Shown in pieces: positions 50,665-60,200 of a stretch of 64,000 nucleotides of DNA. Position numbers and translations under genes: made by a program. The notes beneath the pieces were generated by a model. The model had not been told where the DNA came from. It did not search any database and saw only the letters and a program-made list of their open reading frames with translations. The stretch is from positions 1 to 64,000 of IMG/VR virus record IMGVR_UViG_3300042566_000180; one strand, written 5' to 3'. The number at the start of each line of letters is the position of its first letter. Position 1 is the first letter of the stretch. The stretch is from a virus.

Positions 50665-53600
50665 ATGAATAAGTTATTACAACATATTATTAATGCAGGT
50701 GATGTAGATCACAAGATTCTTCCTGGGCTTCCAAAAATGCAGAGGGCTGGTACAGTAATGTTTAAAGTTCCAGTTAACGAAAGACCTGTCTATGATAACA
50801 TACCTAATCCTGCTGTTGTTAGAGCAAAAATACAAAAGGATGCTATAGCTAAACAAGTTTTAGCTAAACGTGCTGCAGATCAAGCTGCTAGAGATAGACA
50901 AGGATATATTAGACAAGCAGAACCTGCACAATCCATGGCTTCTAAAGCTTGGTCTATTGCTACTAATCCTATGACAGCTTTAGCTTATAAAGTTCAAGGA
51001 AGAGATATACCTGATCATTTAGAGAGAGGAAAAAAGAACTCTTTAGATTTAGCTGCAAATTTGGTTAATCCTTTTTTCTATATGAATGAAGCAAAAGAGT
51101 TTGGTAAAGGTGTTGGCAATATAGCATATAAAGGAGTAACTGATCCATTTAGTTTAAGTGGAATGGATTTTTTAAATACAGCAATGCATGGTTTAGGAGC
51201 TATTCCTTTTGTAGCAGAAGGTGTTCAAGGAGCTAACTTTGTTTCTAAAGGATTACAAGGAGCTACTAAAGCATATAAGGGTACAGCAGGAATGACTAGT
51301 GGCTTGGGTAGAATAAGAAATGCAGCTAATGCTGGAGCTCTTGAACTTAGTGGTACAAGACCAGGTGATATATATGGTCACTCATATTTTAATATACCTG
51401 CGGATGAAGTGTCTAGAATGATGTCTCAAGAAATGGCTTCACTACCTAAAGGAGCATTTACTTTTGATGGAAATATGAGTAAAAACTCAGCTCCATTATT
51501 TTGGACACAAGCTGCTAGATCTCCAAAAGGATTTACTGTAGTTAATCCTGGTACAACTCAAACATTAAACTGGTCAGGTAATATGGGTAAAAGGGTTAGT
51601 AACGCCCTACCAAAAAACGTAGAAAGTACAATACCTGGTGCAGCTACTTACGCTGAGAATTTAAAAAATCGTGTTGACTATTTAAAGAAACTAGGTGATC
51701 CTCAATCTTTACAAAAAGCTGCTCAGTTAGAAAGAGATGGTATAAGTTCTCAAATTATAAGTGATTTACCGTATGCAGCTCAGACAGATTATAACGCTAA
51801 AAAGTCTTTTGAAGAGTTTTTAAATAATTATAAACCTACATTAGATAAACCTATTATTGAAGTTAATAGAAAGACAGGTTTAAACTTTCCTATGACTAAA
51901 ATATTAGATGAAAACATTGGAAATAATGCATGGGCTTCATATTATGAACAACCTAGTATTTACATGGTAAAAGGTAATCCTTTATCTAGAATTCCTAGTG
52001 TTGTTGGTGACTATGCTAAAAGAAGAACTAATGCTTTTTTTGGACGTAATAGAAATTATGAAAATCCACGTATACCTTTTATTCTAACTAATGCTGCATA
52101 CAATGCTGGTATGAATATGGCTGGTCAAAAAGAACAAAGATATGGTGGAGAAAACAATATGTTTAGAGTGTTTGCTCAAGAAGGTTTAGAATATAAAGGA
52201 CCAAGTATTGTAGATTATTTAGCTACTAGAGGATATTCTGGTAAGAAAGCATTTAGAAAAGAACTTGCTGATAAGTATGGTATAGAAGGTTATGATTATT
52301 CTGCTGCTAAGAATACAGAGCTTCTTAATAAACTTCGTGAGAATGATGATTTATTAGAACAAAGTTATCAACCAACACAGGCTCCAATATCTGTAGAAAG
52401 AATAATGGAGATGGAGAACCAAGCTAGAGCTGCAAGACAAGCTGCTGCTCAAAATGCTGCTCCACCACCAGCTCAACGACCTGTTAATCCTGGTAATTAT
52501 TATACGTTTAGTCCTGAATATGGAGATATGAGAATAACTCCTCCAAAGATAAATGTATCTTTACAACCTAAAGTTAAGTATGATAAGTTTTCTTTAAAGC
52601 CTCAAATGGTTATTCCTTTACCTTTTGGATTTGGTAAACGAAATACTACTACTCAAATAACACCTGAAGTTACACCTGAAGTTACTCGTCCTGTAACTGG
52701 TGCTACTCCAAAATCAACACTAACTTTTCCTCAATACAATCCTTTTGTTCCAGCTACTAGAAAACCAATACTGGGTCCGCTTACTTCTGAGGTATACAAT
52801 ACTGAAGAAGAAGTAAGTCCTATGAATCAAGAATCAGGATTTGGTGTAAAAAATTTAATGGGTCAAAACAATATGTTTACTAACCCAAATTTTTATTCTT
52901 TCTATAGACCACAACAAAAAAACTTACTTCCATATATACCAGCTAATAAACCAGCTGTAAAAACTGAGAAGGTTACAACTGAAGTAGAAAAACCTTGGTA
53001 TGAAGAATTTATTGATAATACATCAAACTTCTTTTCAGATCTTTATGATTCTTATTCAGAAGCTGTAAATAAAAGTGGTCTTGATTTTAGCAACATGAGT
53101 TTTGGACCATCGGGTATGTCTCCACAAGGAGCTAATGAGATAACAAGAGACGTTACTAAAAAAGCAATAGGTTTGTTTTCTCCAGACATGGCTCAAAAGT
53201 ATGAAAACTGGTTAGACCGTCAACAGGCTATTAAGAACATGGCTAACGATCCTAAGAGTAGAATCATAGTTCCTAAGTATGATTTTGCTCCTATGTATGT
53301 TACAGGAGATACTATTCCTGATGCTGGTGGTCGTCAATACCATATACCAGAAAGTATGGATATTGATGCATTACGTTTTGGTGTACGTAACAGAGGAGAC
53401 TTTACCCCTATAGATTCAGAAGCTGCTTCTATTACAGCATTCCATCCTTTTGAAAATGCTAAAACATATTTTGCTAGTGCTAAAGATGATCCAGCTAACG
53501 CTACATATTTAGCTTATAGTCCAGATGGTAAAATACAAGTTGGTCAACGTAAAGACTTTGAAAATAAAGATGTACAAGTAAGTCGTGTATTTTCTAATAG

Positions 53601-56600
53601 AGTAGTAGATTTTATTAGAGAACCATCAGGAAGTATTAAAAAAGTTGCTGCTGGATCTAAGGTTAGTAAGAACGCTTTTTCACCAGCTGTTACAGTACTT
53701 GATGACCAAGGTAAACAAGTACAAGGAAAGCTTAATTTAGTGCTACCTAAAGGAGATAAAGCTGATGAAGCTTTTGGTGTAGCAACAGGTGGACGTTTTA
53801 TTTTTAAGACTCCTGATGGACAGACTCGTTTAGTAAGTGGATCTTTAAAAAATATTGAAGAAGAGTTTAAACGTATTAAAGGAAAGAATCCATATGTAAC
53901 TGTAGTTAGTTTAGATAATGGTTCTTATTCTCGTGGACTTCGTACAAAAGATCAAAAATTTACTGCTGCTGATTTAAGAGCATATGATAATTTAAATACA
54001 GGTGGTGGTAACTTTGCTTATTTACTACCTGGTCAACAAACTAGTAGACCATTGGCTAAGTTTGCAGAGTTTGAACAAGAAGCTACTAAGAAACTTCAAT
54101 CATTATATCCTGGTAAAAAGGTTAGTGTTGGCTATCAAAACACTGGTCTTTATGATAAGACTGGTGGACGTGATATACAATCACAACTTGAGATTCAGAA
54201 AAAAGGTAACTCTCAAACTCCAGTATCTCTTCATAATTTTGATGCAGCAAAAGATTACGTTCTATATGTAGATGGTAAACCTATTGATGCTAATGTAAAT
54301 AAAAAGTTATATAAAGATGTTCTTTGGAGTGCTGCTGATAAAACAGGAATGTATCATCTTGAAGACTGGGACGTTGCACATATTGGCTTAGCTAAAGAAG
54401 GACAAAAGACTGCGTTTGATGAACTTAAAGCTAAGTATCCTGAGATCTTTACAAATCCTAACTTTGTTAAAAGTTTAGAATATATTAATAAGAATAAATC
54501 TAATCCTACTTATGCAGAGTATTATGAGTTGTTAAATAACATTCAACCGTTTACTGGACAACCTCGTATTACTGAATTTGAAAAACAAAAGGGTAGTGCT
54601 AAGAAGCAACGAGGTGGTCAAACTGATTCTACTTTAGAAAATATATTTGAAATAATTGATCCAACAGGACTAAGTTCTTGGGATGATGTTTACAAATCAT
54701 ACAAAGAAACTGGAATGTCTCCTCAAACAGAACTTGAAATATTTGGTGCACTTCCTTTGTTAGGAAAGGTAGGTAAATTTGGTAAGATGATGAGTAATGC
54801 ATCTAAAGTTGGTTTGAAAGCCCGTCATAAAATTGGATTAGATGCAGTTAGTAAAGTTATACAGGGAGTACCCTATGCAGGTCGTGGTACAGATGCTATA
54901 CAAGCTATTCAACAAGCTCCTAATGTTCCATTTTTTCCTTCAGCTCCCCCAGCTGAAGTAGGTCAATTTGGAGTGTATGCAGGAATGCAAAATTATAAAA
55001 AACAAGGTGGACCTATATTAGATCCTCGTGGTCAATGGGCTCACCCTGGTAAAGTTACTCGTATACCTGGATCAGATATTACAATGCAAGGTGTACCATA
55101 TCCTGTATTAGGAATAGGTAACAACGGTAAGAAACAAGTAATGTATCCTGGTAAGGATTATAACTTTGGTGGTGCATCTTATGTAGATGAATATCCAATG
55201 ATGCAAAAAGGTGGGTGGTCAGGTGGTGGTCTATCTAGATCTGACTTGGCAACTATGGCAGCTCTTAATAAAAACGTTAATAAGAAAAAGTATGCTCATA
55301 ATCATGACACTAGAATAACAGTTGAAGATGGTTCTTTAAAAGAAGGTTACAAAGATATGCGTAATTTTATGCAGTATTGGTTAACTGAAAGAGCTAAGGA
55401 TCCTAAGTTTACTGAATGGGCTAATAGCAGATTATCTGTTTTAGATAATTTATCAGGAAAATATAAAACATACACTAATAAAGATATAGAGACAAATGAA
55501 AATCTATATAATACTCAGGCTTTTTATACCCCTAAAGATTCTTCATTAAACTTTAATACTGATTATCCAACAAGTTTTAGTGCCCCTACTCAAATTCATG
55601 AACTTACTCATAAAATGGATTATGAGGATAATACTTTTTATGATCAACCTAGATGGTTTTGGGATGCTAATTTATACAGTACTCCTAGTAGTTTTATTTC
55701 TAAACAAGTAATTCCTAAAAACAAAAATTTTAAAACTGATAGATATGTTAGTACCAGAAATGAATATGATTATCTTTCTACTCCAACTGAAATAAATGCT
55801 CGTCTTAATGAGTTTAGATATCAGTATAATCTAGATCCAAAAAAGAAGTATACAGCAGAGGATATGAAAAAGATCATTAATGATCATAATAACTATAAGG
55901 GAAGTTTTAAAAATTTTCGTGATGAACTTTTTAAGAGCAAAGAAAATAGTCTGAATAGTTTAGATGATATTTTAAAGATAATTGGAAACGATCCTCAAAA
56001 GCTTGCAGATCTTCATAATAATGTAGTAAAGAATAAAACATCTTATGCTTCTGATGCTATACCTCAAGTTAAGAATGGTGGACTTTTAAGCAAGAATGTT
56101 TCTTGTTCTAATTGTGGATGGTCATGGAAAGCTGCTGATGGTGGTTATGATCCAATGACTTGTCATAAGTGTGGTGGTACTGTTAAGATGAAAAGTGGTG
56201 GACAACATGGTGGTTTAGATAGATGGTTTGCAGAGAAGTGGGTAGATGTAAAGACTGGTAAAGCGTGCGGTAGACAAGAAGGAGAAAAGAGAGCCGGCTA
56301 TCCAGCATGTCGTCCTTCTAAAAGAGTAAACTCTCAGACACCTAAGACATCATCTGAAATGAGTTCTGCAGAAAAAGATAAATTTAAAAGGACTAAAACA
56401 AGTAGTGAACGTATTCCATACAATCATAAAAAAATGCAGTTTGCTGGTCAAGTTTCTTCAGCTGATAGTGTAAGAAACATTGCTGGAAATATATTAAAGT
56501 ATGAGGAACTTAGAGGTGGTCCTGGCGGTTCTCCTTTACCATATTATAGTGATCCTAGTTACATGAAAATGTTAATGGAAAAGGTTTATCCAGAAGTAAA

Positions 56601-57018
56601 AAAGATAATGCCAGGTGCAAGTGCTATGGAAGCTGGTGAAGCTATGGATTTTATATTTAATGCTGGTTGGGATAAAACTAATAATAAAATAACTAAAGAT
56701 CCTAGAGCATATGCTTTACAAGAATATTACAGACAATATGATCCATCTAAATTAGATGCTGATGGCAAATGGTCTGGTAGAAAAAATCCAGCTTATTCTT
56801 TTGATAAAGAGTATGCTAATACTATTGGTAAACTTCCTGAAAATAAGAGAAGAGTTTTAATGAATAAAGGTAGAGATTGGTATTATAGAAATATAAATAA
56901 CCCAGCACCGGGTGTACCTAATAGTGATTATTATGATACATGGTATGGACGTATATGGAACACTAATCAGTATGCTCCTTTTAATCCTAATAATCCTAAA
57001 TTTAAATACAAAAAATAA
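50665..57018 (+). CDS. giant cargo protein, multidomain (2117 aa)
   Basis: An internal or ejected virion protein. The N-terminal ~700 residues are helical and Ala/Gly-rich (IPFVAEGVQGANFVSKGLQG). Residues 1645-1649 (HELTH) are an HExxH metalloprotease motif. Residues ~1814-1836 (CSNCGWSW...CHKCGG) are a Zn ribbon. Residues ~1849-1920 (GLDRWFAEKWVDVKTGKACG, CRPSKRVNSQTPKT) match the DUF5872 type. Residues ~1935-2100 (SAMEAGEAMDFIFNAGWD) look like a lysozyme-type peptidoglycan hydrolase. Short Gly-Gly motifs (QRGGQ, KQGGP, QKGGW, KSGGQ) recur between domains. Starts three bases after the muzzle. The small plus-strand frames inside are shadows. Confidence 0.75.
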   Translation: MNKLLQHIINAGDVDHKILPGLPKMQRAGTVMFKVPVNERPVYDNIPNPAVVRAKIQKDAIAKQVLAKRAADQAARDRQGYIRQAEPAQSMASKAWSIATNPMTALAYKVQGRDIPDHLERGKKNSLDLAANLVNPFFYMNEAKEFGKGVGNIAYKGVTDPFSLSGMDFLNTAMHGLGAIPFVAEGVQGANFVSKGLQGATKAYKGTAGMTSGLGRIRNAANAGALELSGTRPGDIYGHSYFNIPADEVSRMMSQEMASLPKGAFTFDGNMSKNSAPLFWTQAARSPKGFTVVNPGTTQTLNWSGNMGKRVSNALPKNVESTIPGAATYAENLKNRVDYLKKLGDPQSLQKAAQLERDGISSQIISDLPYAAQTDYNAKKSFEEFLNNYKPTLDKPIIEVNRKTGLNFPMTKILDENIGNNAWASYYEQPSIYMVKGNPLSRIPSVVGDYAKRRTNAFFGRNRNYENPRIPFILTNAAYNAGMNMAGQKEQRYGGENNMFRVFAQEGLEYKGPSIVDYLATRGYSGKKAFRKELADKYGIEGYDYSAAKNTELLNKLRENDDLLEQSYQPTQAPISVERIMEMENQARAARQAAAQNAAPPPAQRPVNPGNYYTFSPEYGDMRITPPKINVSLQPKVKYDKFSLKPQMVIPLPFGFGKRNTTTQITPEVTPEVTRPVTGATPKSTLTFPQYNPFVPATRKPILGPLTSEVYNTEEEVSPMNQESGFGVKNLMGQNNMFTNPNFYSFYRPQQKNLLPYIPANKPAVKTEKVTTEVEKPWYEEFIDNTSNFFSDLYDSYSEAVNKSGLDFSNMSFGPSGMSPQGANEITRDVTKKAIGLFSPDMAQKYENWLDRQQAIKNMANDPKSRIIVPKYDFAPMYVTGDTIPDAGGRQYHIPESMDIDALRFGVRNRGDFTPIDSEAASITAFHPFENAKTYFASAKDDPANATYLAYSPDGKIQVGQRKDFENKDVQVSRVFSNRVVDFIREPSGSIKKVAAGSKVSKNAFSPAVTVLDDQGKQVQGKLNLVLPKGDKADEAFGVATGGRFIFKTPDGQTRLVSGSLKNIEEEFKRIKGKNPYVTVVSLDNGSYSRGLRTKDQKFTAADLRAYDNLNTGGGNFAYLLPGQQTSRPLAKFAEFEQEATKKLQSLYPGKKVSVGYQNTGLYDKTGGRDIQSQLEIQKKGNSQTPVSLHNFDAAKDYVLYVDGKPIDANVNKKLYKDVLWSAADKTGMYHLEDWDVAHIGLAKEGQKTAFDELKAKYPEIFTNPNFVKSLEYINKNKSNPTYAEYYELLNNIQPFTGQPRITEFEKQKGSAKKQRGGQTDSTLENIFEIIDPTGLSSWDDVYKSYKETGMSPQTELEIFGALPLLGKVGKFGKMMSNASKVGLKARHKIGLDAVSKVIQGVPYAGRGTDAIQAIQQAPNVPFFPSAPPAEVGQFGVYAGMQNYKKQGGPILDPRGQWAHPGKVTRIPGSDITMQGVPYPVLGIGNNGKKQVMYPGKDYNFGGASYVDEYPMMQKGGWSGGGLSRSDLATMAALNKNVNKKKYAHNHDTRITVEDGSLKEGYKDMRNFMQYWLTERAKDPKFTEWANSRLSVLDNLSGKYKTYTNKDIETNENLYNTQAFYTPKDSSLNFNTDYPTSFSAPTQIHELTHKMDYEDNTFYDQPRWFWDANLYSTPSSFISKQVIPKNKNFKTDRYVSTRNEYDYLSTPTEINARLNEFRYQYNLDPKKKYTAEDMKKIINDHNNYKGSFKNFRDELFKSKENSLNSLDDILKIIGNDPQKLADLHNNVVKNKTSYASDAIPQVKNGGLLSKNVSCSNCGWSWKAADGGYDPMTCHKCGGTVKMKSGGQHGGLDRWFAEKWVDVKTGKACGRQEGEKRAGYPACRPSKRVNSQTPKTSSEMSSAEKDKFKRTKTSSERIPYNHKKMQFAGQVSSADSVRNIAGNILKYEELRGGPGGSPLPYYSDPSYMKMLMEKVYPEVKKIMPGASAMEAGEAMDFIFNAGWDKTNNKITKDPRAYALQEYYRQYDPSKLDADGKWSGRKNPAYSFDKEYANTIGKLPENKRRVLMNKGRDWYYRNINNPAPGVPNSDYYDTWYGRIWNTNQYAPFNPNNPKFKYKK

Positions 57019-57027
57019 TTATATATT

Positions 57028-58419
57028 ATGGCAAACAAACCTAATAATCCTGCCTTGTGGTCTAGAGCTAAGTCTATGGCTAAACAAAAATTTGATGTCT
57101 ACCCTAGTGCTTATGCTAACGGATGGGCTGCTAAGTGGTATAAATCTAAAGGCGGCACTTGGCGTAAAGCTGAATACGGTATGGAAGTAATGGGAGGTGG
57201 TGGAGAAAAAATGCCACCTGAAATAGCTCGTGCACGTTTTGCAGCAGCTGGTAATCTAGATCAAATGGATAATTACGGTTATGCCTATGGTGGATATGCT
57301 CCAGAAATGATGTATGGTGGAAACCAATATATGCAGCAGGGTGGACAACAAGATCAGATTATGATGGTTATTCAGCAGTTTGCTCAAATGAACCAAGTAG
57401 AACCTGAAAAGATTTTACAGCAATTACAGCAGATGTCTCCAGAAGATCAGCAAAGAGCTTTTGAACAAATGGTTCAAGCTGTACAACAACAAGGAGCTGG
57501 TTCACAACAACCTGGTATGCAACAACCAGACATGCAGCAAGCTGCTATGAGATATGGTGGTTATATGACAGGAGTGTTTGCTGAAGGTGGTGAACCAAAC
57601 GGTGGTATGGCACTAGGTCAAATGTCTGCTGTTGCTGATAAGATGAATAAACTACGTCAGTTTGTTTCTCCAGAACAAAACTTAGATCCATGGATTGCTT
57701 CTAAGCTTGCTGTGATTGATGATAGTGTAAATAGTATTTCAGATTATATGATGTATAATCCTGAAGCTCAAGGTGAAGAAATGGAAGATGAAGAGTATGA
57801 GCAAGAAGATGAAAAAGAAATGATGGCAAGAGGTGGATACACTGTAACTAGAAGTAATGATCGTAAGGGTAAGACACATAAAGTGACAGGACCTGGTGGA
57901 GTTGTTAAATATTTTGGTGATTCTAAGTTAGGTCAGCATCCTAAAGATCCAGAAAGAAAGAAAGCTTTCTATGCTCGTCATAAAAAGAACTTAGCTAATA
58001 ATCCTTTCTTTAGAGCATTTGCTAGAGCTACATGGAAAGAAGGTGGTACTACATTTAGTGGTAATGCTTTTTATGAGAAAGGTGGTACTAACAATGCAGG
58101 TTTTAGAGCTCTACCTGAATTTGTACAACAACAGATATTATCTAATATGGCATACGGTGGTATACAATTAGATCCTGCTAAAGCTGGCACATTTAAAGCA
58201 CAGGCTACTCGTATGGGTATGGGAGTACAAGAAGCTGCATCAGCAATACTTAACGCACCAGAAGGAAGATATAGTCCTGCTATGAGGAAAAAAGCTAACT
58301 TTGCTAGGAACTTTGCTAAGCAAATGGGTGGTCCAGTAGAAGGTGATATATTAGATGTCACTCCAGAAGAACTACAAATGTTAAAACAAGGTGGTTATAA
58401 CTTTGAAATTATTGACTAA
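57028..58419 (+). CDS. Gln/Gly-rich cargo protein (463 aa)
   Basis: Residues 4-48 (NNPALWSRAKSMAKQKFDVY, then SAYANGWAAKWYKSKGGTWR) form a small basic module common in large phages and algal viruses. The centre is Gln/Met-rich and low complexity. Residues ~275-335 (KGKTHKVTGPGGVVKYFGDS; DPERKKAFYARHKKNLANNP) are a second basic module. Gly-Gly motifs are dense: YAYGGY, MYGGN, QQGGQ, RYGGY, AEGGE, ARGGY, KEGGT, EKGGT, AYGGI, KQGGY. Acidic tail section EDEEYEQEDEKE. It probably coats or accompanies DNA in the head. The stop overlaps the next start. Confidence 0.7.
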   Translation: MANKPNNPALWSRAKSMAKQKFDVYPSAYANGWAAKWYKSKGGTWRKAEYGMEVMGGGGEKMPPEIARARFAAAGNLDQMDNYGYAYGGYAPEMMYGGNQYMQQGGQQDQIMMVIQQFAQMNQVEPEKILQQLQQMSPEDQQRAFEQMVQAVQQQGAGSQQPGMQQPDMQQAAMRYGGYMTGVFAEGGEPNGGMALGQMSAVADKMNKLRQFVSPEQNLDPWIASKLAVIDDSVNSISDYMMYNPEAQGEEMEDEEYEQEDEKEMMARGGYTVTRSNDRKGKTHKVTGPGGVVKYFGDSKLGQHPKDPERKKAFYARHKKNLANNPFFRAFARATWKEGGTTFSGNAFYEKGGTNNAGFRALPEFVQQQILSNMAYGGIQLDPAKAGTFKAQATRMGMGVQEAASAILNAPEGRYSPAMRKKANFARNFAKQMGGPVEGDILDVTPEELQMLKQGGYNFEIID

Positions 58420-60179
58420 TGAAAATACGTATTACAGGAAAAGGTTTACCTAAAGCTCAACTTGCTGGACAACAGAAAAGTAATGTCCCTACTACTTTAA
58501 GTTATAATGGTGAATTAATATCTCCTAATGATCCTAGATATGCTCAACTTATGAGTCAGTCTTCATTATTTTTAAATTCTGGTAGACAAAAACTCGGTTT
58601 GCAAAATGGTAATAAGATAGATGCTCTTAAAGCCGCTGGTCCTAAGTTTCCTAGTTTAACTTTTAAACCGTTTGGTCAAGCACCTGTACAACCTAGTGGT
58701 AGTTCTTCTATAGTTACTCCTACTGTACAACCTACTAATACTACTGCTGCTCCAGCTGCAAATACAACATCTACAACTCCTAAAAGATTTTGGCATTCTG
58801 AATGGGATGATGAGGAGTTTGATACAGATCCTGCTTCACCGTTTTATCAAGCACCACAAGCTGCAGCAGCTAATACTCAATCTAATACATCCACAAATCC
58901 AGTTAGTTGGTACAGTAAAAATATAGGTCAACCAGTAGAAAAAGCTTTTCAAGATATTAATAGATTAACATCATGGGGAAACTTTGGTACTGAACTTGTA
59001 AATAGTTATAAAAGAAAACAAGAATTTGATAAAAGGTTAAGACGCCAAACATCTACAGATTCTTTGTTTCCTGAAGTACCTAGTGAGATGTCAGGTAACC
59101 GTGGAGACTATGTAGTTAGTGGTAGCAGATTTGGAGAGTTTAGACCTGATGAGTATGTTGTAAATAAAGGCATGTATACTGGTCAATTCTTACCAAGAAT
59201 GGCACAGTATGGTGGAGGCATTATACCTGATGAGTTAATGTTACCGGTTGACCAAATTCCTTTTTCTATGCCTTTACAGAGTCCAATGGCTACAGGTGAA
59301 GCTTACGCTACTTCTGAAAATGCTTCTCCAGCTCCAGTTAAATCTAGTGGTGCTAATCCGGTTGCAGAACAAACATGGAAAGAAGTTTCTTCTCAGTTTC
59401 AAGGAGTTCAAAATTGGGGGATATGGGGTGATGCAAACCATAAGAAATCAGTAAGTGATCATAATACTGGAGATGCTTTAGATATTGGTATAACAGGTTT
59501 AGATCAAGGAAACGAAATAGCTCAAAAGCTTATTAAAGAAGCTCAAGATAAAAATATTAAATATATTATTTGGAATAAACAGATTTGGAATCCATCTGTT
59601 TCTAATTCATGGAGACCATATAATGGCAAAAGTCCACATACAGATCATGTTCATGTAAGTTTTAATAGAGCATCTGGTGGTAATGTGGATGGTGAAATTG
59701 CTTTAAGTCATAATAATCCTTTGAATATACATCATGGTGATTTTACTTCTAAGTATGGTGGTGTACAAGGTGCTAAAGATAGTGGTGGTTTTGTAAGTAA
59801 ATTTCCAGATTTTCAAACAGGTATTAGAGCAGCTCAAGATCTTTTATTTGGTCCGGCTTATTCTAACCTTACAATATCTCAAGCTAGAAACAAATGGGTT
59901 AGTGGTAGTCCAGATAAAACTAATGCGTCTACCCCAGATATTGTAAAAGCTATGGGGACAGATAAAGTGTTAGCAGATCTTACTCCTGAAGAACGTGATA
60001 AGTTAATAAAACAATTTGCTAGATGGGAAGGTAAGCAAGCATACAATAAATTAAGTGGTATGAAGTTGTATGCTGATGGCGGTACAATATCACAATATGA
60101 ATCTGGAGGTATATATGAACTAACAGAGGATGAAATAAAAAGTATATTAGCTTCAGGTGGTGAAGTAGAATTTCTATAA
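58419..60179 (+). CDS. virion peptidoglycan hydrolase, M15-like plus lysozyme-like (586 aa)
   Basis: Two cell-wall domains. Residues ~316-415: SVSDHNTGDALDIGI (His348, Asp355) and HTDHVHVSF (Asp409, His410, His412) are the zinc ligands and catalytic set of M15-type peptidases. Residues ~430-530: HNNPLNIHHGDFTSKYGG with FPDFQTGIRAAQDLLFG resembles the N-N-P-(G/L)-N-(I/L) lysozyme-like family that cleaves glycan. The N-terminal ~200 residues are disordered (Thr/Pro/Ala-rich). Gly-Gly motifs: QYGGGI, ADGGTI, ESGGI, ASGGE. Probably ejected to open the wall during entry. Confidence 0.8.
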   Translation: MKIRITGKGLPKAQLAGQQKSNVPTTLSYNGELISPNDPRYAQLMSQSSLFLNSGRQKLGLQNGNKIDALKAAGPKFPSLTFKPFGQAPVQPSGSSSIVTPTVQPTNTTAAPAANTTSTTPKRFWHSEWDDEEFDTDPASPFYQAPQAAAANTQSNTSTNPVSWYSKNIGQPVEKAFQDINRLTSWGNFGTELVNSYKRKQEFDKRLRRQTSTDSLFPEVPSEMSGNRGDYVVSGSRFGEFRPDEYVVNKGMYTGQFLPRMAQYGGGIIPDELMLPVDQIPFSMPLQSPMATGEAYATSENASPAPVKSSGANPVAEQTWKEVSSQFQGVQNWGIWGDANHKKSVSDHNTGDALDIGITGLDQGNEIAQKLIKEAQDKNIKYIIWNKQIWNPSVSNSWRPYNGKSPHTDHVHVSFNRASGGNVDGEIALSHNNPLNIHHGDFTSKYGGVQGAKDSGGFVSKFPDFQTGIRAAQDLLFGPAYSNLTISQARNKWVSGSPDKTNASTPDIVKAMGTDKVLADLTPEERDKLIKQFARWEGKQAYNKLSGMKLYADGGTISQYESGGIYELTEDEIKSILASGGEVEFL

Positions 60180-60200
60180 ATTTGTAATATCTATAAGAAT

